A stretch of DNA of 7,655 nt from Chloroflexota bacterium (GCA_016202525.1 JACQOM010000168.1:1-7655), one strand, 5' to 3'. Shown: positions 1 through 6,658, counted from the first letter of the stretch. The notes: generated by a model from the letters alone, not told the origin. Translations and numbers: made by a program.

Positions 1-1387
1 CGATATCTACCATGCAGGTGTTCTCGTCCATGACAATCATGGCACCGGAGCCCATCATCGAGCCGACTTTGGTCAACTCATCGAAATCCACCGGCAGGTC
101 GAGGAGGCTTTCCGGGATGACGCCGCCGGAAGGACCGCCGGTCTGAACGGCTTTGAATTTTTTGCCGCCGGGAATGCCCCCGCCGATGTCATAGACAATC
201 TCCCGCAAGGTTATGCCCATCGGCACTTCTACCAGGCCGGTATTGTTGATTTTGCCGACCAGCGAGAAAATCTTGGTCCCCTTGCTGTTCCTAGTGCCTA
301 TTTTGGAATACCAGTCCGCGCCTTTATTGATTATCAGCGGGACATTGGCCCAGGTCTCCACGTTGTTCAGGTTGGTCGGCTGATTCCATAGCCCCTTCTC
401 GGAAGTGTGGACATATTTAGCTCTTGGTTCGCCGACATGGCCCTCCAGCGAAGCCATCAGCGCCGTGGACTCGCCGCAGATAAAAGCGCCGCCGCCGCGG
501 TTTATCCTTACCGTAAAATCGAACCCTGAACCCAGGATATTTTTACCGAGCAGTCCGTATTCTTCAGCCTGCTCGATGGCTATCTGGGCATTCTTCACGG
601 CCAGGGGATACTCATTGCGGATGTAGATATAGCCCTGGTGACTGCCGATGGCATAGGCGCCGATTATCATCCCTTCCAGAACACTGTGGGGATTCCCTTC
701 CATCAAGCTTCTATCCATATAGGCGCCGGGGTCGCCCTCATCAGCGTTACAGATAACATACTTGGTGTCGCCGTGGGCGCGCCGGGTGCTTTCCCACTTG
801 ATGCCGGTAGGGAAGCCGCCGCCGCCACGTCCACGCAGCCCCGACTTCTTGACCTGGTCGATTATCTGGTCCGGAGACATCCCTTGCAGTGCCTTAGCCA
901 GCGCCGCATAGCCACCGACCGCCAGGTAGTCGTCGATGACATTTGGGTCAATCGAGCCATTATTGCCGAAGACAATCCGGTTTTGTTTCTTGTAAAATGG
1001 TATTTCAAGCTCATGGGTTATCTTTTCTTTGGTCGCCAAGTCGGTAAAGAGCAGCCTTTCGATGACGTTCCCCTTGACCACAGTGTCAGCCAGTATGGCG
1101 GGGACATCCCTTTCCTTTACCCTCTGGTAGAAAATGTCCTGCGGTTTGACGACTACCAGTGTCCCCCTTTCGCAGAAGCCGTGGCAACCGGTAATCCTTA
1201 AATCCACCTTGCCGGCCAGGTTCTGTTGAGCAATCTCCTGTCTGAAAGCCGCCGCTACCTTCTCGCAGCCATGGGCATGGCAGCCCGTCCCGCCGCAGAC
1301 CGTTACCATCGCTCTTTGCGGGTCTCTCCGGGCCATTATTGCTTTTCTCAGCTTTTCCAGTTCAGCAAACGAATTTACCTTTACCAC
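1..1387 (-). CDS. nuoF: NuoF/HydB-like NADH-binding diaphorase subunit (3' end outside window)
   Basis: Flavoprotein subunit that would pass electrons between NAD(P)H, bound FMN and Fe-S clusters in a cytoplasmic complex. 462 codons are visible. An N-terminal thioredoxin-like [2Fe-2S] domain has Cys31, Cys36, Cys68 and Cys72. The NuoF core follows: [16 protein letters not shown] (about 183-198, FMN/NADH glycine loop), [14 protein letters not shown] (213-226), [10 protein letters not shown] (298-307) and GGPSGG (417-422). The frame is still open at base 1; the [4Fe-4S] cysteine motif and any C-terminal ferredoxin domain, expected in this family within the next ~140 residues, are cut off. The fused N-terminal domain and the DPGAYMDR form (complex I usually has EPGTxxDR) point to the HydB/HndC class of hydrogenase or formate dehydrogenase diaphorases. 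I chose GTG at 1387 because GGAGG lies 9 nt upstream; an in-frame GTG at 1405 is the alternative. It begins 20 nt after the nuoE-like stop. Family assignment is sure; the exact complex is not. Confidence 0.93.
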   Translation of the reverse strand, partial: MVKVNSFAELEKLRKAIMARRDPQRAMVTVCGGTGCHAHGCEKVAAAFRQEIAQQNLAGKVDLRITGCHGFCERGTLVVVKPQDIFYQRVKERDVPAILADTVVKGNVIERLLFTDLATKEKITHELEIPFYKKQNRIVFGNNGSIDPNVIDDYLAVGGYAALAKALQGMSPDQIIDQVKKSGLRGRGGGGFPTGIKWESTRRAHGDTKYVICNADEGDPGAYMDRSLMEGNPHSVLEGMIIGAYAIGSHQGYIYIRNEYPLAVKNAQIAIEQAEEYGLLGKNILGSGFDFTVRINRGGGAFICGESTALMASLEGHVGEPRAKYVHTSEKGLWNQPTNLNNVETWANVPLIINKGADWYSKIGTRNSKGTKIFSLVGKINNTGLVEVPMGITLREIVYDIGGGIPGGKKFKAVQTGGPSGGVIPESLLDLPVDFDELTKVGSMMGSGAMIVMDENTCMVDI

Positions 1388-1396
1388 CGGTTCTGG

Positions 1397-1401
1397 CCTC
1401 C
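1397..1401 (-). promoter_or_regulatory. Shine-Dalgarno GGAGG deciding the nuoF-like start
   Basis: GGAGG on the minus strand lies 9 nt before the GTG at 1387. The upstream in-frame GTG at 1405 would place this motif inside the coding region and would have no comparable ribosome site, so 1387 is preferred. Confidence 0.6.
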
Positions 1402-1407
1402 GCACAG

Positions 1408-1878
1408 TTAAGTATAGTTTTTCAACACGGCAACGACTTTATCGGTAGTCATCTCTCCGTGATATTCCTCGTCGACTTTTACGATGGGACCCAGGGCGCA
1501 GGCGCCGACGCAGTTAACCGTCTCCAGGGTAAATTTAAGGTCTTTAGTGGTAGCCCCGGCGTTAATCCCCAGCTCCCGCTCAATCTTCTCCAGGACTTTG
1601 TCGGCTCCCCGGACATGGCAGGCAGTGCCCAGACAAACATTAATCAGGTAGCGCCCCCTGGGCAGCAGGCTAAAAGCCTTGAAGAAGGTGGCGACGCTGT
1701 AGACCTGGGTGAGAGGAATAATCAAACCTTCACAGACCTGCTTCAAGGCGTCTTTAGGCAGATAACGGTATTTCGCCTGAATATCCTGTAAGATTGAGAC
1801 CAGCATACTCTTGTCATGCTGGTATTTGTCTAATACCTGGCTTACCGTTGCTGCTAGCTCCTGGTTCTCATCGCCCAT
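1408..1878 (-). CDS. nuoE: NuoE/HydC-like thioredoxin-fold [2Fe-2S] subunit
   Basis: Small electron-transfer subunit (156 aa, normal for the family) that partners NuoF-type diaphorases. An N-terminal helical region (about 1-75, with the family-like YRYLPKDAL and [11 protein letters not shown] stretches) precedes a thioredoxin-like domain. The [2Fe-2S] ligands are visible as Cys82-x4-Cys87 ([12 protein letters not shown]) and Cys123-x3-Cys127 ([10 protein letters not shown]). The ATG at 1878 is preceded by GGAG about 10 nt upstream. The gene overlaps the end of porB by 11 nt in another frame, which implies translational coupling, and it is followed closely by the nuoF-like gene. The same fold occurs in complex I NuoE, HydC/HndA of hydrogenases and formate dehydrogenase gamma subunits; placement after por genes, with no other nuo gene in view, argues against complex I. 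Soluble, with no signal peptide or membrane segment. Confidence 0.95.
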   Translation of the reverse strand: MGDENQELAATVSQVLDKYQHDKSMLVSILQDIQAKYRYLPKDALKQVCEGLIIPLTQVYSVATFFKAFSLLPRGRYLINVCLGTACHVRGADKVLEKIERELGINAGATTKDLKFTLETVNCVGACALGPIVKVDEEYHGEMTTDKVVAVLKNYT

Positions 1879-2800
1879 TTTTTGCTTTCTCCACCAGATT
1901 GTAATATTCTCTTCTGACCCTCTCCTGAATCATAGTTATGTTATCATCACTCAGATGACGGAATCTTCCCTGCAGTTTCATGTATTCCTTAACCGGTTTT
2001 AACTGCGGCGGCTCGATACTCATTTTGTACTTCCCGTTCACCACTTCATATAGCGGAAATATTCCCGTCTCCACCACCAGGCGTCCCAGTTTGACCGCCA
2101 GGTCGGTAGCGCACCGCCAGCCGGTAGGACAGACGGAGTAGATGTGGATGTAAGCAGGTCCCTTGACTGCCGCTCCCTTGGCTACCTTTTCCATCAGGTC
2201 GAAGGGATAGCTGGGAGAGGCGGTGGCGACATAAGGTATGTCATGAGCGGCGACAATGGCCGGCATATTCTTTTTCCAGCTAAATTGCCCGGTGCTTACC
2301 TTGCCGGCAGGAGAGGTAGTGGTCGAGGCACCGAAGGGAGTTGACGAAGACCGCTGAATACCGGTATTCATATAGGCTTCGTTATCAAAACAAAGATAGA
2401 GGAAGTCATGTCCCCTTTCCAGCGCTCCTGATAACGCCTGAAGACCGATATCACTGGTGCCGCCGTCACCGGCAATAGCTACCACATCGATATCCTGAGT
2501 GGGACCTCTGCCTTTCCGCTTCATCGCTTTAAGCCCGGACTCGACACCGGAAGCTACAGCGGCGGTATTCTCGAACAGGGTGTGAATCCAGGGAGTGCGC
2601 CAGGTCGTGTAAGGCAGTTGCGAGGCAACGATTTCCATACAGCCGGTGGCATTAACGACTATCATGTTGTTGCCCAGAGCTTTACAGGCTAGTCTTACTG
2701 CCAGCGCTTCGCCACAGCCGATACAAGCCCGGTGCCCTGGAGCGAATTTCTCTTTCTTGGTGGTTAATCGGGGGACGTAAACCGAAAACTTTTCTATCAT
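1868..2800 (-). CDS. porB: Pyruvate:ferredoxin oxidoreductase, beta subunit
   Basis: Thiamine diphosphate and [4Fe-4S] subunit of the enzyme that converts pyruvate, CoA and oxidised ferredoxin to acetyl-CoA, CO2 and reduced ferredoxin in the cytoplasm. At 310 aa it has usual length. The four cluster cysteines of PorB are all visible: Cys26 and Cys29 (ACIGCGE), Cys54 (NATGCME) and Cys224 (VCPTGW). The ThDP/Mg motif starts at GDGG (111-114) and continues through SDIGLQALSGALERG to DNEAYMNTG (139-147). The strings WRTPWIHTLFENTAAVASG and TPFGASTTTSPAGK are typical of pyruvate enzymes rather than 2-oxoglutarate or branched-chain ones. The start ATG shares ATGA with the porA stop (4-nt overlap), so the two subunits are translationally coupled. 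The stop is 11 nt inside the nuoE-like gene. Confidence 0.96.
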   Translation of the reverse strand: MIEKFSVYVPRLTTKKEKFAPGHRACIGCGEALAVRLACKALGNNMIVVNATGCMEIVASQLPYTTWRTPWIHTLFENTAAVASGVESGLKAMKRKGRGPTQDIDVVAIAGDGGTSDIGLQALSGALERGHDFLYLCFDNEAYMNTGIQRSSSTPFGASTTTSPAGKVSTGQFSWKKNMPAIVAAHDIPYVATASPSYPFDLMEKVAKGAAVKGPAYIHIYSVCPTGWRCATDLAVKLGRLVVETGIFPLYEVVNGKYKMSIEPPQLKPVKEYMKLQGRFRHLSDDNITMIQERVRREYYNLVEKAKNGR

Positions 2801-3972
2801 TCCCTGACTCCGAATATCTCGAATTCCTGCTTGCTCTTCGTCCTGGCGAGCTTGATGCCCCGGGTAATAATGTTTTCAAATCCGGCTACGGTAATATCCC
2901 TGCCACCCAGCCCGCCGACAAAGCTGACTATCTTCGGTTTTTTGGTTTCATTGTATAGGGCCGCCTTGATTTCCGAGCAGACCGGGCCACCCGGCCCGCC
3001 TACGGAGAGTGCCCTGTCCAGGACAATAAGGACTTCGGCACCGCGCACTGCCTGGCGTAATTCCTCGAATGGGAAGGGACGCCACAGGCGTAGCTTGATT
3101 AAGCCGACATCCTGTCCGGCTGCCCGCATATTGTCCACAGCCACCGATGCCGTCTCGCTGAAACTGCCCATAGTCAGTAAAAGTGTCTTGGCGCCTTCAC
3201 TATGATAGCTTTCCACCGGCAGGTACTGCCTCTCGAATATTTCAGCGAAGTTATGCCAGCACTCGAAGATTATCTCTTTGGAGGCTCTCAGGTTCTGTTC
3301 CTGTGCCCACTTGGCTTCGGTATAGATGATGGGCGGAGCAAAATCCCCCATGGTCACCGGTCTATCGGGGTCCAGCGGCAGGGGGTAGTCGTTGGGTGGC
3401 AGGAACCGGTCGACCTGGCTCTTTTCGGGAAGAAACATGGGCTCGATCATGTGTGACAGGTGGAATCCATCCAGGTGAATCATCACCGGCAGCAGAACAC
3501 GTTTATCTTCGGCAATACGGAAGGCGCAGATGGTATTATCGACTGCCTCCTGCCCGTTCTCGACGAATATTTGTATCCAGCCGGTGTCCCGCACTGCCAT
3601 GACATCAGAATGATCGCCCCAGACACTCAGCGGCGACGATAAAGCACGGTTAGCGACCGCCATAACTATGGGCAGCCGCATTCCTGAAGCGACATACAAT
3701 ACTTCATGCATTAGCTCCAACCCCTGGCCAGCAGAGGCGGTAAATGTCCGTGCGCCGACCGCGGCCGAACCCAGGCAGGCGCTCATTGCCGAGTGCTCAG
3801 ACTCGACAGGAATGAACTCAGCATCTAGCTCACCGTTCGCCACTAACTCAGCCAGGTGCTCGACGATATGCGTTTGCGGAGTAATAGGATAGGCGGCGAT
3901 AACATCGGCATCGACCAGCTTGACCGCATCGCTAACGGCTATCGAGACTTCAATCCCTGTTCTCTTCGCCAC
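2797..3972 (-). CDS. porA: Pyruvate:ferredoxin oxidoreductase, alpha subunit
   Basis: Catalytic partner of PorB; supplies the pyrimidine-binding half of the ThDP site and substrate contacts. 391 aa, normal for PorA. Visible motifs: YPITPQT (28-34), with the substrate-site Thr31; VESEHSA (56-62), with the cofactor-activating Glu; TASAGQGLELMHE (78-90); and the pyruvate-type stretch ANRALSSPLSVWGDHSD (107-123) followed by RDTGWIQ, in which Arg109 corresponds to the pyruvate-carboxylate-binding Arg of Desulfovibrio africanus PFOR by motif position. A C-terminal domain with LKLRLWRPFPFEEL and VLDRALSVGGPGGPV completes it. The start is GTG at 3972, overlapping the porD TAG stop by one base; AGGAGG sits only 4 nt before it, inside the last porD codons. 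No other good start is close. Downstream it overlaps porB by 4 nt. Confidence 0.96.
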   Translation of the reverse strand: MAKRTGIEVSIAVSDAVKLVDADVIAAYPITPQTHIVEHLAELVANGELDAEFIPVESEHSAMSACLGSAAVGARTFTASAGQGLELMHEVLYVASGMRLPIVMAVANRALSSPLSVWGDHSDVMAVRDTGWIQIFVENGQEAVDNTICAFRIAEDKRVLLPVMIHLDGFHLSHMIEPMFLPEKSQVDRFLPPNDYPLPLDPDRPVTMGDFAPPIIYTEAKWAQEQNLRASKEIIFECWHNFAEIFERQYLPVESYHSEGAKTLLLTMGSFSETASVAVDNMRAAGQDVGLIKLRLWRPFPFEELRQAVRGAEVLIVLDRALSVGGPGGPVCSEIKAALYNETKKPKIVSFVGGLGGRDITVAGFENIITRGIKLARTKSKQEFEIFGVRE

Positions 3973-4265
3973 TATTCCTCCTCATCTACCATGGTTATCA
4001 CCTTGGTCGGACACTCTTTAGCACAGATGCCACACCCTTTGCAGTAGTACATGTCAGCCTCGAAATAGCCCTGCTTATTCTGCCCGATGCATCCTTCGGG
4101 ACAAAACATATAGCAGATTCCACACTTGATACATTTGCTAAAATCGTAAGTCGGGTGCTGGGAGCGCCAGTCGCCAGTACGGTACTGGGTGGCATTGCCC
4201 GGCTCGGTGACGATGGAACCGATTTCCAGGTCTTTCCAGGTTAGTTCACCTTCAGTTTTAGCCAT
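3972..4265 (-). CDS. porD: Pyruvate:ferredoxin oxidoreductase, delta subunit (2x[4Fe-4S] ferredoxin-like)
   Basis: Electron-exit subunit of the four-subunit enzyme; passes electrons from the PorB cluster to external ferredoxin. 97 aa. Two complete ferredoxin motifs are visible: Cys45-x2-Cys48-x2-Cys51-x3-Cys55-Pro (CIKCGICYMFCP) and Cys75-x2-Cys78-x2-Cys81-x3-Cys85-Pro (CKGCGICAKECP). The 44 N-terminal residues, with GDWRSQHPTYD just before the first cluster, match the PorD/VorD type rather than a stand-alone ferredoxin. ATG at 4265 follows GGGAG by about 9 nt; that site overlaps the porC stop, and the gap to porC is only 6 nt. The last codons carry the porA ribosome site. The C-terminus is acidic (VDEEE). 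Confidence 0.95.
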   Translation of the reverse strand: MAKTEGELTWKDLEIGSIVTEPGNATQYRTGDWRSQHPTYDFSKCIKCGICYMFCPEGCIGQNKQGYFEADMYYCKGCGICAKECPTKVITMVDEEE

Positions 4266-4271
4266 TTGCTA

Positions 4272-4844
4272 TTACTCCCCGATTAAGGTTTCTTGATAGG
4301 CTCTGGTCATCGCCTTGAAGTTCCGCTCGGCCAGTCTGCCGAAGCGGGCCTCCAGCGGCTCAGTCAACGATTCTAGTTTAACGATGTTAGTCACCTTGAG
4401 TAAAGCACCAATCATGGTGGTATTGACAATCGGTACGCCGAGAAGCTCCCGGGCAATCTTTGTGGCATCGACTGTGGCCATCCGTCCCTTAAGAGCCAGC
4501 TCCGTCCTGAGTTGCCCGGCAGTTTTCTTGGTGTTGATAATAATGATGCCATTATCTTTCAGCCCTGAAGTAACCTTACTAACTGATAACAGACCTGGGT
4601 CGAGCACGACCACCACGTCAGGCTCGGTTATTTCAGCTCTGATTCTGATTGGCTGGTCATTGTGTATCCGGTTGAAGGCTAAAACAGGGGCACCTCTTCT
4701 TTCCGGACCAAAACTGGGGAATGCCTGGGCGTATTTGCCTTCATTGATAGCAGCTCGGGCAACCAATTCGGCTGAGGTAACCGCGCCTTGGCCACCGCGG
4801 CCATGCCACCTGATTTCAAGAAGTCCGGTTGTATCTGCCACCAT
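4272..4844 (-). CDS. porC: Pyruvate:ferredoxin oxidoreductase, gamma subunit
   Basis: Gamma subunit of the 2-oxoacid:acceptor oxidoreductase family. In single-chain PFOR the equivalent domain lies between the alpha and delta parts and contributes to the CoA/subunit interface. 190 aa from the chosen start. The family hallmark EIRWHGRGGQGAVTSAE is at residues 10-26, followed by AQAFPSFGPERRGAPV and a conserved DVVVVLDPGLL segment. The start is uncertain. ATG at 4844 has AGGAG only 3 nt upstream, and the next codon, GTG, would place the same motif 6 nt away. The frame is open further up to ATG 4886 and GTG 4892, but those would start 10-17 nt from the tRNA and add residues unusual for PorC. First protein gene of the operon, immediately downstream of tRNA-Arg. 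Confidence 0.93.
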   Translation of the reverse strand: MVADTTGLLEIRWHGRGGQGAVTSAELVARAAINEGKYAQAFPSFGPERRGAPVLAFNRIHNDQPIRIRAEITEPDVVVVLDPGLLSVSKVTSGLKDNGIIIINTKKTAGQLRTELALKGRMATVDATKIARELLGVPIVNTTMIGALLKVTNIVKLESLTEPLEARFGRLAERNFKAMTRAYQETLIGE

Positions 4845-4847
4845 AGT

Positions 4848-4852
4848 CTCCT
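4848..4852 (-). promoter_or_regulatory. Shine-Dalgarno AGGAG deciding the porC start
   Basis: AGGAG on the minus strand lies 3 nt before ATG 4844 and 6 nt before the following in-frame GTG. It is the only good ribosome site between the tRNA and the conserved PorC motif, so it supports a start here over the longer forms at 4886 or 4892. Confidence 0.5.
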
Positions 4853-4902
4853 GTTTTACTTCATAAATAATTTGTCTGCTATTCATGGTCACTCACTGAA
4901 AA

Positions 4903-4975
4903 CGCCCCTGGAGCGACTCGAACGCTCGCAACCAGCTCCGGAGGCTGGTGCTCTATCCACCTGAGCTACAGGGGC
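4903..4975 (-). tRNA. tRNA-Arg, anticodon CCG
   Basis: A full cloverleaf can be folded by hand. The acceptor stem is GCCCCTG with CAGGGGC (7 bp). The D arm is GCTC/GAGC around a 9-nt loop. The anticodon stem is CCAGC/GCTGG with loop CTCCGGA, giving anticodon CCG at positions 34-36, which reads Arg codon CGG. The T arm is GAGCG/CGCTC with loop TTCGAGT. The variable loop is four bases. Discriminator base is G at 4903; CCA is not encoded, so it must be added after 3' processing. It lies 58 nt upstream of the chosen porC start on the same strand, with no clear terminator between, so it may share a primary transcript with the por operon. Confidence 0.95.
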
Positions 4976-4983
4976 TCTTAATC

Positions 4984-5013
4984 ATGATACCCTATTAGCT
5001 GATGGAAAGGCAA
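4984..5013 (-). promoter_or_regulatory. Sigma70-type promoter for tRNA-Arg and probably the por operon
   Basis: On the minus strand, -35 TTGCCT (5008-5013) and -10 TATCAT (4984-4989) are separated by 18 bp. The -10 ends 8 nt before the mature tRNA 5' end at 4975, so transcription would start almost at the tRNA. No equally good promoter is seen between the tRNA and porC. Confidence 0.6.
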
Positions 5014-5024
5014 CCAATTCCTGT

Positions 5025-6386
5025 TTAACCATATCTGATAATTAACAACAGCCAGAACAGGCTAACTACCATAATCGTTGCCGGTATAGCGTACTTACAG
5101 TATTGCCTCCAGCTAATCGGGTGGCCTTCTTTTTCGGCAATGGCTAACCCGACCACATTGGCTGAAGCCCCGATGGGTGTGGCATTGCCACCGATGTCTG
5201 TCCCCAGGGCCAGCGTCCAGGCCATAGGAGGTAATGCTAACCCCGTTGTCTGGGACAGGCTGGAGATTACCGGCACCATGGTCGCGGCAAACGGAATATT
5301 ATCTATTATCGCCGAGGCAACAGCAGAAATCCAAAGGATTACAGGTATCACGAAGAGGATGTTGCTTCCTGATGCCTTGCCGATATACTCGGCTAACATC
5401 TTCAGTAACCCGGTTTCTTCTAATCCGCCTACGGTAATAAACAATCCAATGAAGAAAAGCAGCGTCCGCCAATCCACCCGCTTGATAATATGCGGGGCTT
5501 TTTTGTATGCCGTCGCCAGCGTCAATACAGCCGCAATAGTACCGATTAGTGCAACCGATAAGCCGGTTGTAGCATGGGTGACAATCAGAGCTACTATCAA
5601 GATAAAGATGGCCGTGTTTATCTTGAAAAGGAACGGGTTGCTGATTGCCTCTTTAGGCTCAGGATAATGCTCGGTAGAGGAGTTTGATTCAGTCTGGTAC
5701 GAGAATAAAGTTTTACGGAAAGCGAAATAGAAGAAGCCGAGGGATAGCAGCATCCCTGCCCAGGCAATCAGGCCGGTGTTGACCGCAAAATCGATAAAGG
5801 TATAACCCAGAGCAGTACCGATAATTATATTGGGCGGGTCGCCGCTCATTGTGGCCGCACCGCCGGTGTTAGCGGCAAAAATCATGGCAATTATTACCGG
5901 CGCCGGGTCGAATTTAAGCAGATGAGACAGCTCTATGACGATTGCCGCCATAAATAATAAGACGGTAATACTATCGATGAACATTGCCAGGAAGCCGGCC
6001 AGCAGCATAAAGCTAATCAGAATGGGAATAACCTTATAGTTGACCATTTTAGCCACATGACGGCAGAGCCATTCGAAGAAGCCGACTTCACCCATGCTCT
6101 CGACCATAACCATCATGCCGCCGATAAAGATGATGGTCTGCCAGTTTATTCCGTGGGACATCACCTGCTCTTTTCCCGGAAGCCAGAAGCGGGACTGCCC
6201 GAGCTGCCCCAGGTTCAAGACAGTGAAAACCGATTGTGGGCTTTTCAGAATGGTAAGGAAAACGACGATTAAAGTGAGAGCAGCGCCGATAAGGGCCGGG
6301 ATGAAGCGGTGCACCTTGCCGATGATGATGGCAATAAACATGGCGATGAAGATAGCAAGAGCGACAATTTGGCTCAGTTCCAGCAT
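5025..6386 (-). CDS. ArsB/NhaD-type ion transporter superfamily permease
   Basis: Polytopic inner-membrane transporter of 453 aa; about 10-12 hydrophobic segments can be read by eye, starting at residues 5-23 and 28-47 and ending at 430-450. Two family motifs occur in related halves: FIDSITVLL (136-144) with NTGGAATMSGDPPNIIIG (173-190), and IDNIPFAA (361-368) with GTDIGGNATPIGASANVVG (395-413). This internal pseudo-symmetry and the GDPPN signature are typical of the ArsB/NhaD/P-protein/SLC13 superfamily. Substrate cannot be settled: arsenite, sodium/proton exchange and carboxylate transport all occur in relatives, and no arsR, arsA or arsC gene lies next to it. A hydrophilic loop lies at about 229-248 between the halves. 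The ATG at 6386 has only a weak AGGTG about 10 nt upstream. It has its own promoter and is divergent from the rrf2 gene. Confidence 0.9.
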   Translation of the reverse strand: MLELSQIVALAIFIAMFIAIIIGKVHRFIPALIGAALTLIVVFLTILKSPQSVFTVLNLGQLGQSRFWLPGKEQVMSHGINWQTIIFIGGMMVMVESMGEVGFFEWLCRHVAKMVNYKVIPILISFMLLAGFLAMFIDSITVLLFMAAIVIELSHLLKFDPAPVIIAMIFAANTGGAATMSGDPPNIIIGTALGYTFIDFAVNTGLIAWAGMLLSLGFFYFAFRKTLFSYQTESNSSTEHYPEPKEAISNPFLFKINTAIFILIVALIVTHATTGLSVALIGTIAAVLTLATAYKKAPHIIKRVDWRTLLFFIGLFITVGGLEETGLLKMLAEYIGKASGSNILFVIPVILWISAVASAIIDNIPFAATMVPVISSLSQTTGLALPPMAWTLALGTDIGGNATPIGASANVVGLAIAEKEGHPISWRQYCKYAIPATIMVVSLFWLLLIIRYG

Positions 6387-6449
6387 TTATTTAGCACACC
6401 TGCTCATACCTTATCCCGCAGATACGATAGCTCAGGAAAAACAGATGCC

Positions 6450-6477
6450 ATTATAACAGAACATTCTGGATTGTAAA
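6450..6477 (-). promoter_or_regulatory. Sigma70-type promoter of the permease gene
   Basis: On the minus strand, -35 TTTACA (6472-6477; five of six consensus bases) and a perfect -10 TATAAT (6450-6455) are spaced by 16 bp. The predicted start near 6443 leaves a leader of about 56 nt before the ATG at 6386. Confidence 0.7.
6457..6468. promoter_or_regulatory. Candidate operator within the permease promoter spacer
   Basis: CAGAA-CA-TTCTG is a 5-bp inverted repeat with a 2-bp centre, lying wholly between the -35 and -10 boxes of the permease promoter. A dimeric repressor bound here would block transcription. Short palindromes arise by chance, so this is a candidate only. Confidence 0.3.
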
Positions 6478-6524
6478 AGAGACGTTTATCCCCCGCTTTG
6501 CTCGATTTTACTGAGTGTTTATTA

Positions 6525-6572
6525 ACCCACGGATAAGGTTCTAACTAAAAATGACTTTAGAAAGTCGTGGGT
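6525..6572. repeat. Nested inverted-repeat structure in the divergent intergenic region
   Basis: The outer arms ACCCACG (6525-6531) and CGTGGGT (6566-6572) are exact complements. The 3' part of the enclosed stretch holds a second palindrome, GACTTTAGAAAGTC (6553-6566), abutting the right outer arm and sharing one base with it, so the two hairpins are partly exclusive. GGTACTA occurs at 6570-6576 and again at 6591-6597. No T-run follows on either strand, so it does not look like an intrinsic terminator. Function unknown; it could be a degenerate mobile repeat or a regulatory structure. Confidence 0.4.
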
Positions 6573-6609
6573 ACTAGAGGAATTCAGCAAGGTACTATTA
6601 GTTTTAGTT

Positions 6610-6637
6610 GTCATTGCGAGCCGAAGGCGAAGCAATC
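6610..6637. repeat. Short interspersed palindromic repeat (GTCATTGCGAG...GCAATC type)
   Basis: The 28-bp element has arms ATTGC (6613-6617) and GCAAT (6632-6636) and an inner GCC-GAA-GGC stem, so it can fold into a compact two-step hairpin. Repeats of this wording, usually starting GTCATTGCGAG and ending GAAGCAATC, are familiar from intergenic regions of many anaerobic and environmental bacteria. Only one copy is present in the window, so its repeat status rests on recall, not on this sequence. Confidence 0.6.
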
Positions 6638-6658
6638 CGTAACCTTTAGTAAAGGGTA

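Noticed and set aside
638..1201. 187-codon open frame on the plus strand
   Set aside because: It lies entirely antisense to the nuoF-like gene, whose Fe-S, FMN and NADH motifs are intact; the plus-strand product has no recognisable motif.
1339..1791. 150-codon open frame on the plus strand
   Set aside because: Antisense to the NuoE-like gene with all four cluster cysteines; no family features in the plus-strand product.
1868..4844. 2-oxoglutarate, branched-chain or indolepyruvate oxidoreductase instead of the pyruvate enzyme
   Set aside because: The alpha stretch NRALSSPLSVWGDHSD with RDTGWIQ and the beta stretches TPFGASTTTSPAGK and CPTGW are of pyruvate type. Substrate still needs an assay, but the alternatives fit less well.
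4315..4866. 183-codon open frame on the plus strand
   Set aside because: Antisense shadow of porC; composition is that of a reverse-frame product and there is no ribosome site or motif.
4845..4892. Longer porC starts at GTG 4892 or ATG 4886
   Set aside because: They would begin 10-17 nt from the tRNA end without a ribosome site and add residues not usual before the EIRWHGRGGQG motif. Not fully excluded.
4848..4902. Possible second promoter between tRNA-Arg and porC (GTGACC, 17 bp, TATTTA)
   Set aside because: Match to consensus is poor, and the start would fall almost on the porC ATG, leaving no ribosome site.
5140..5667. 175-codon open frame on the plus strand
   Set aside because: Antisense to the permease gene; apparent hydrophobic stretches mirror the membrane segments of the real gene.
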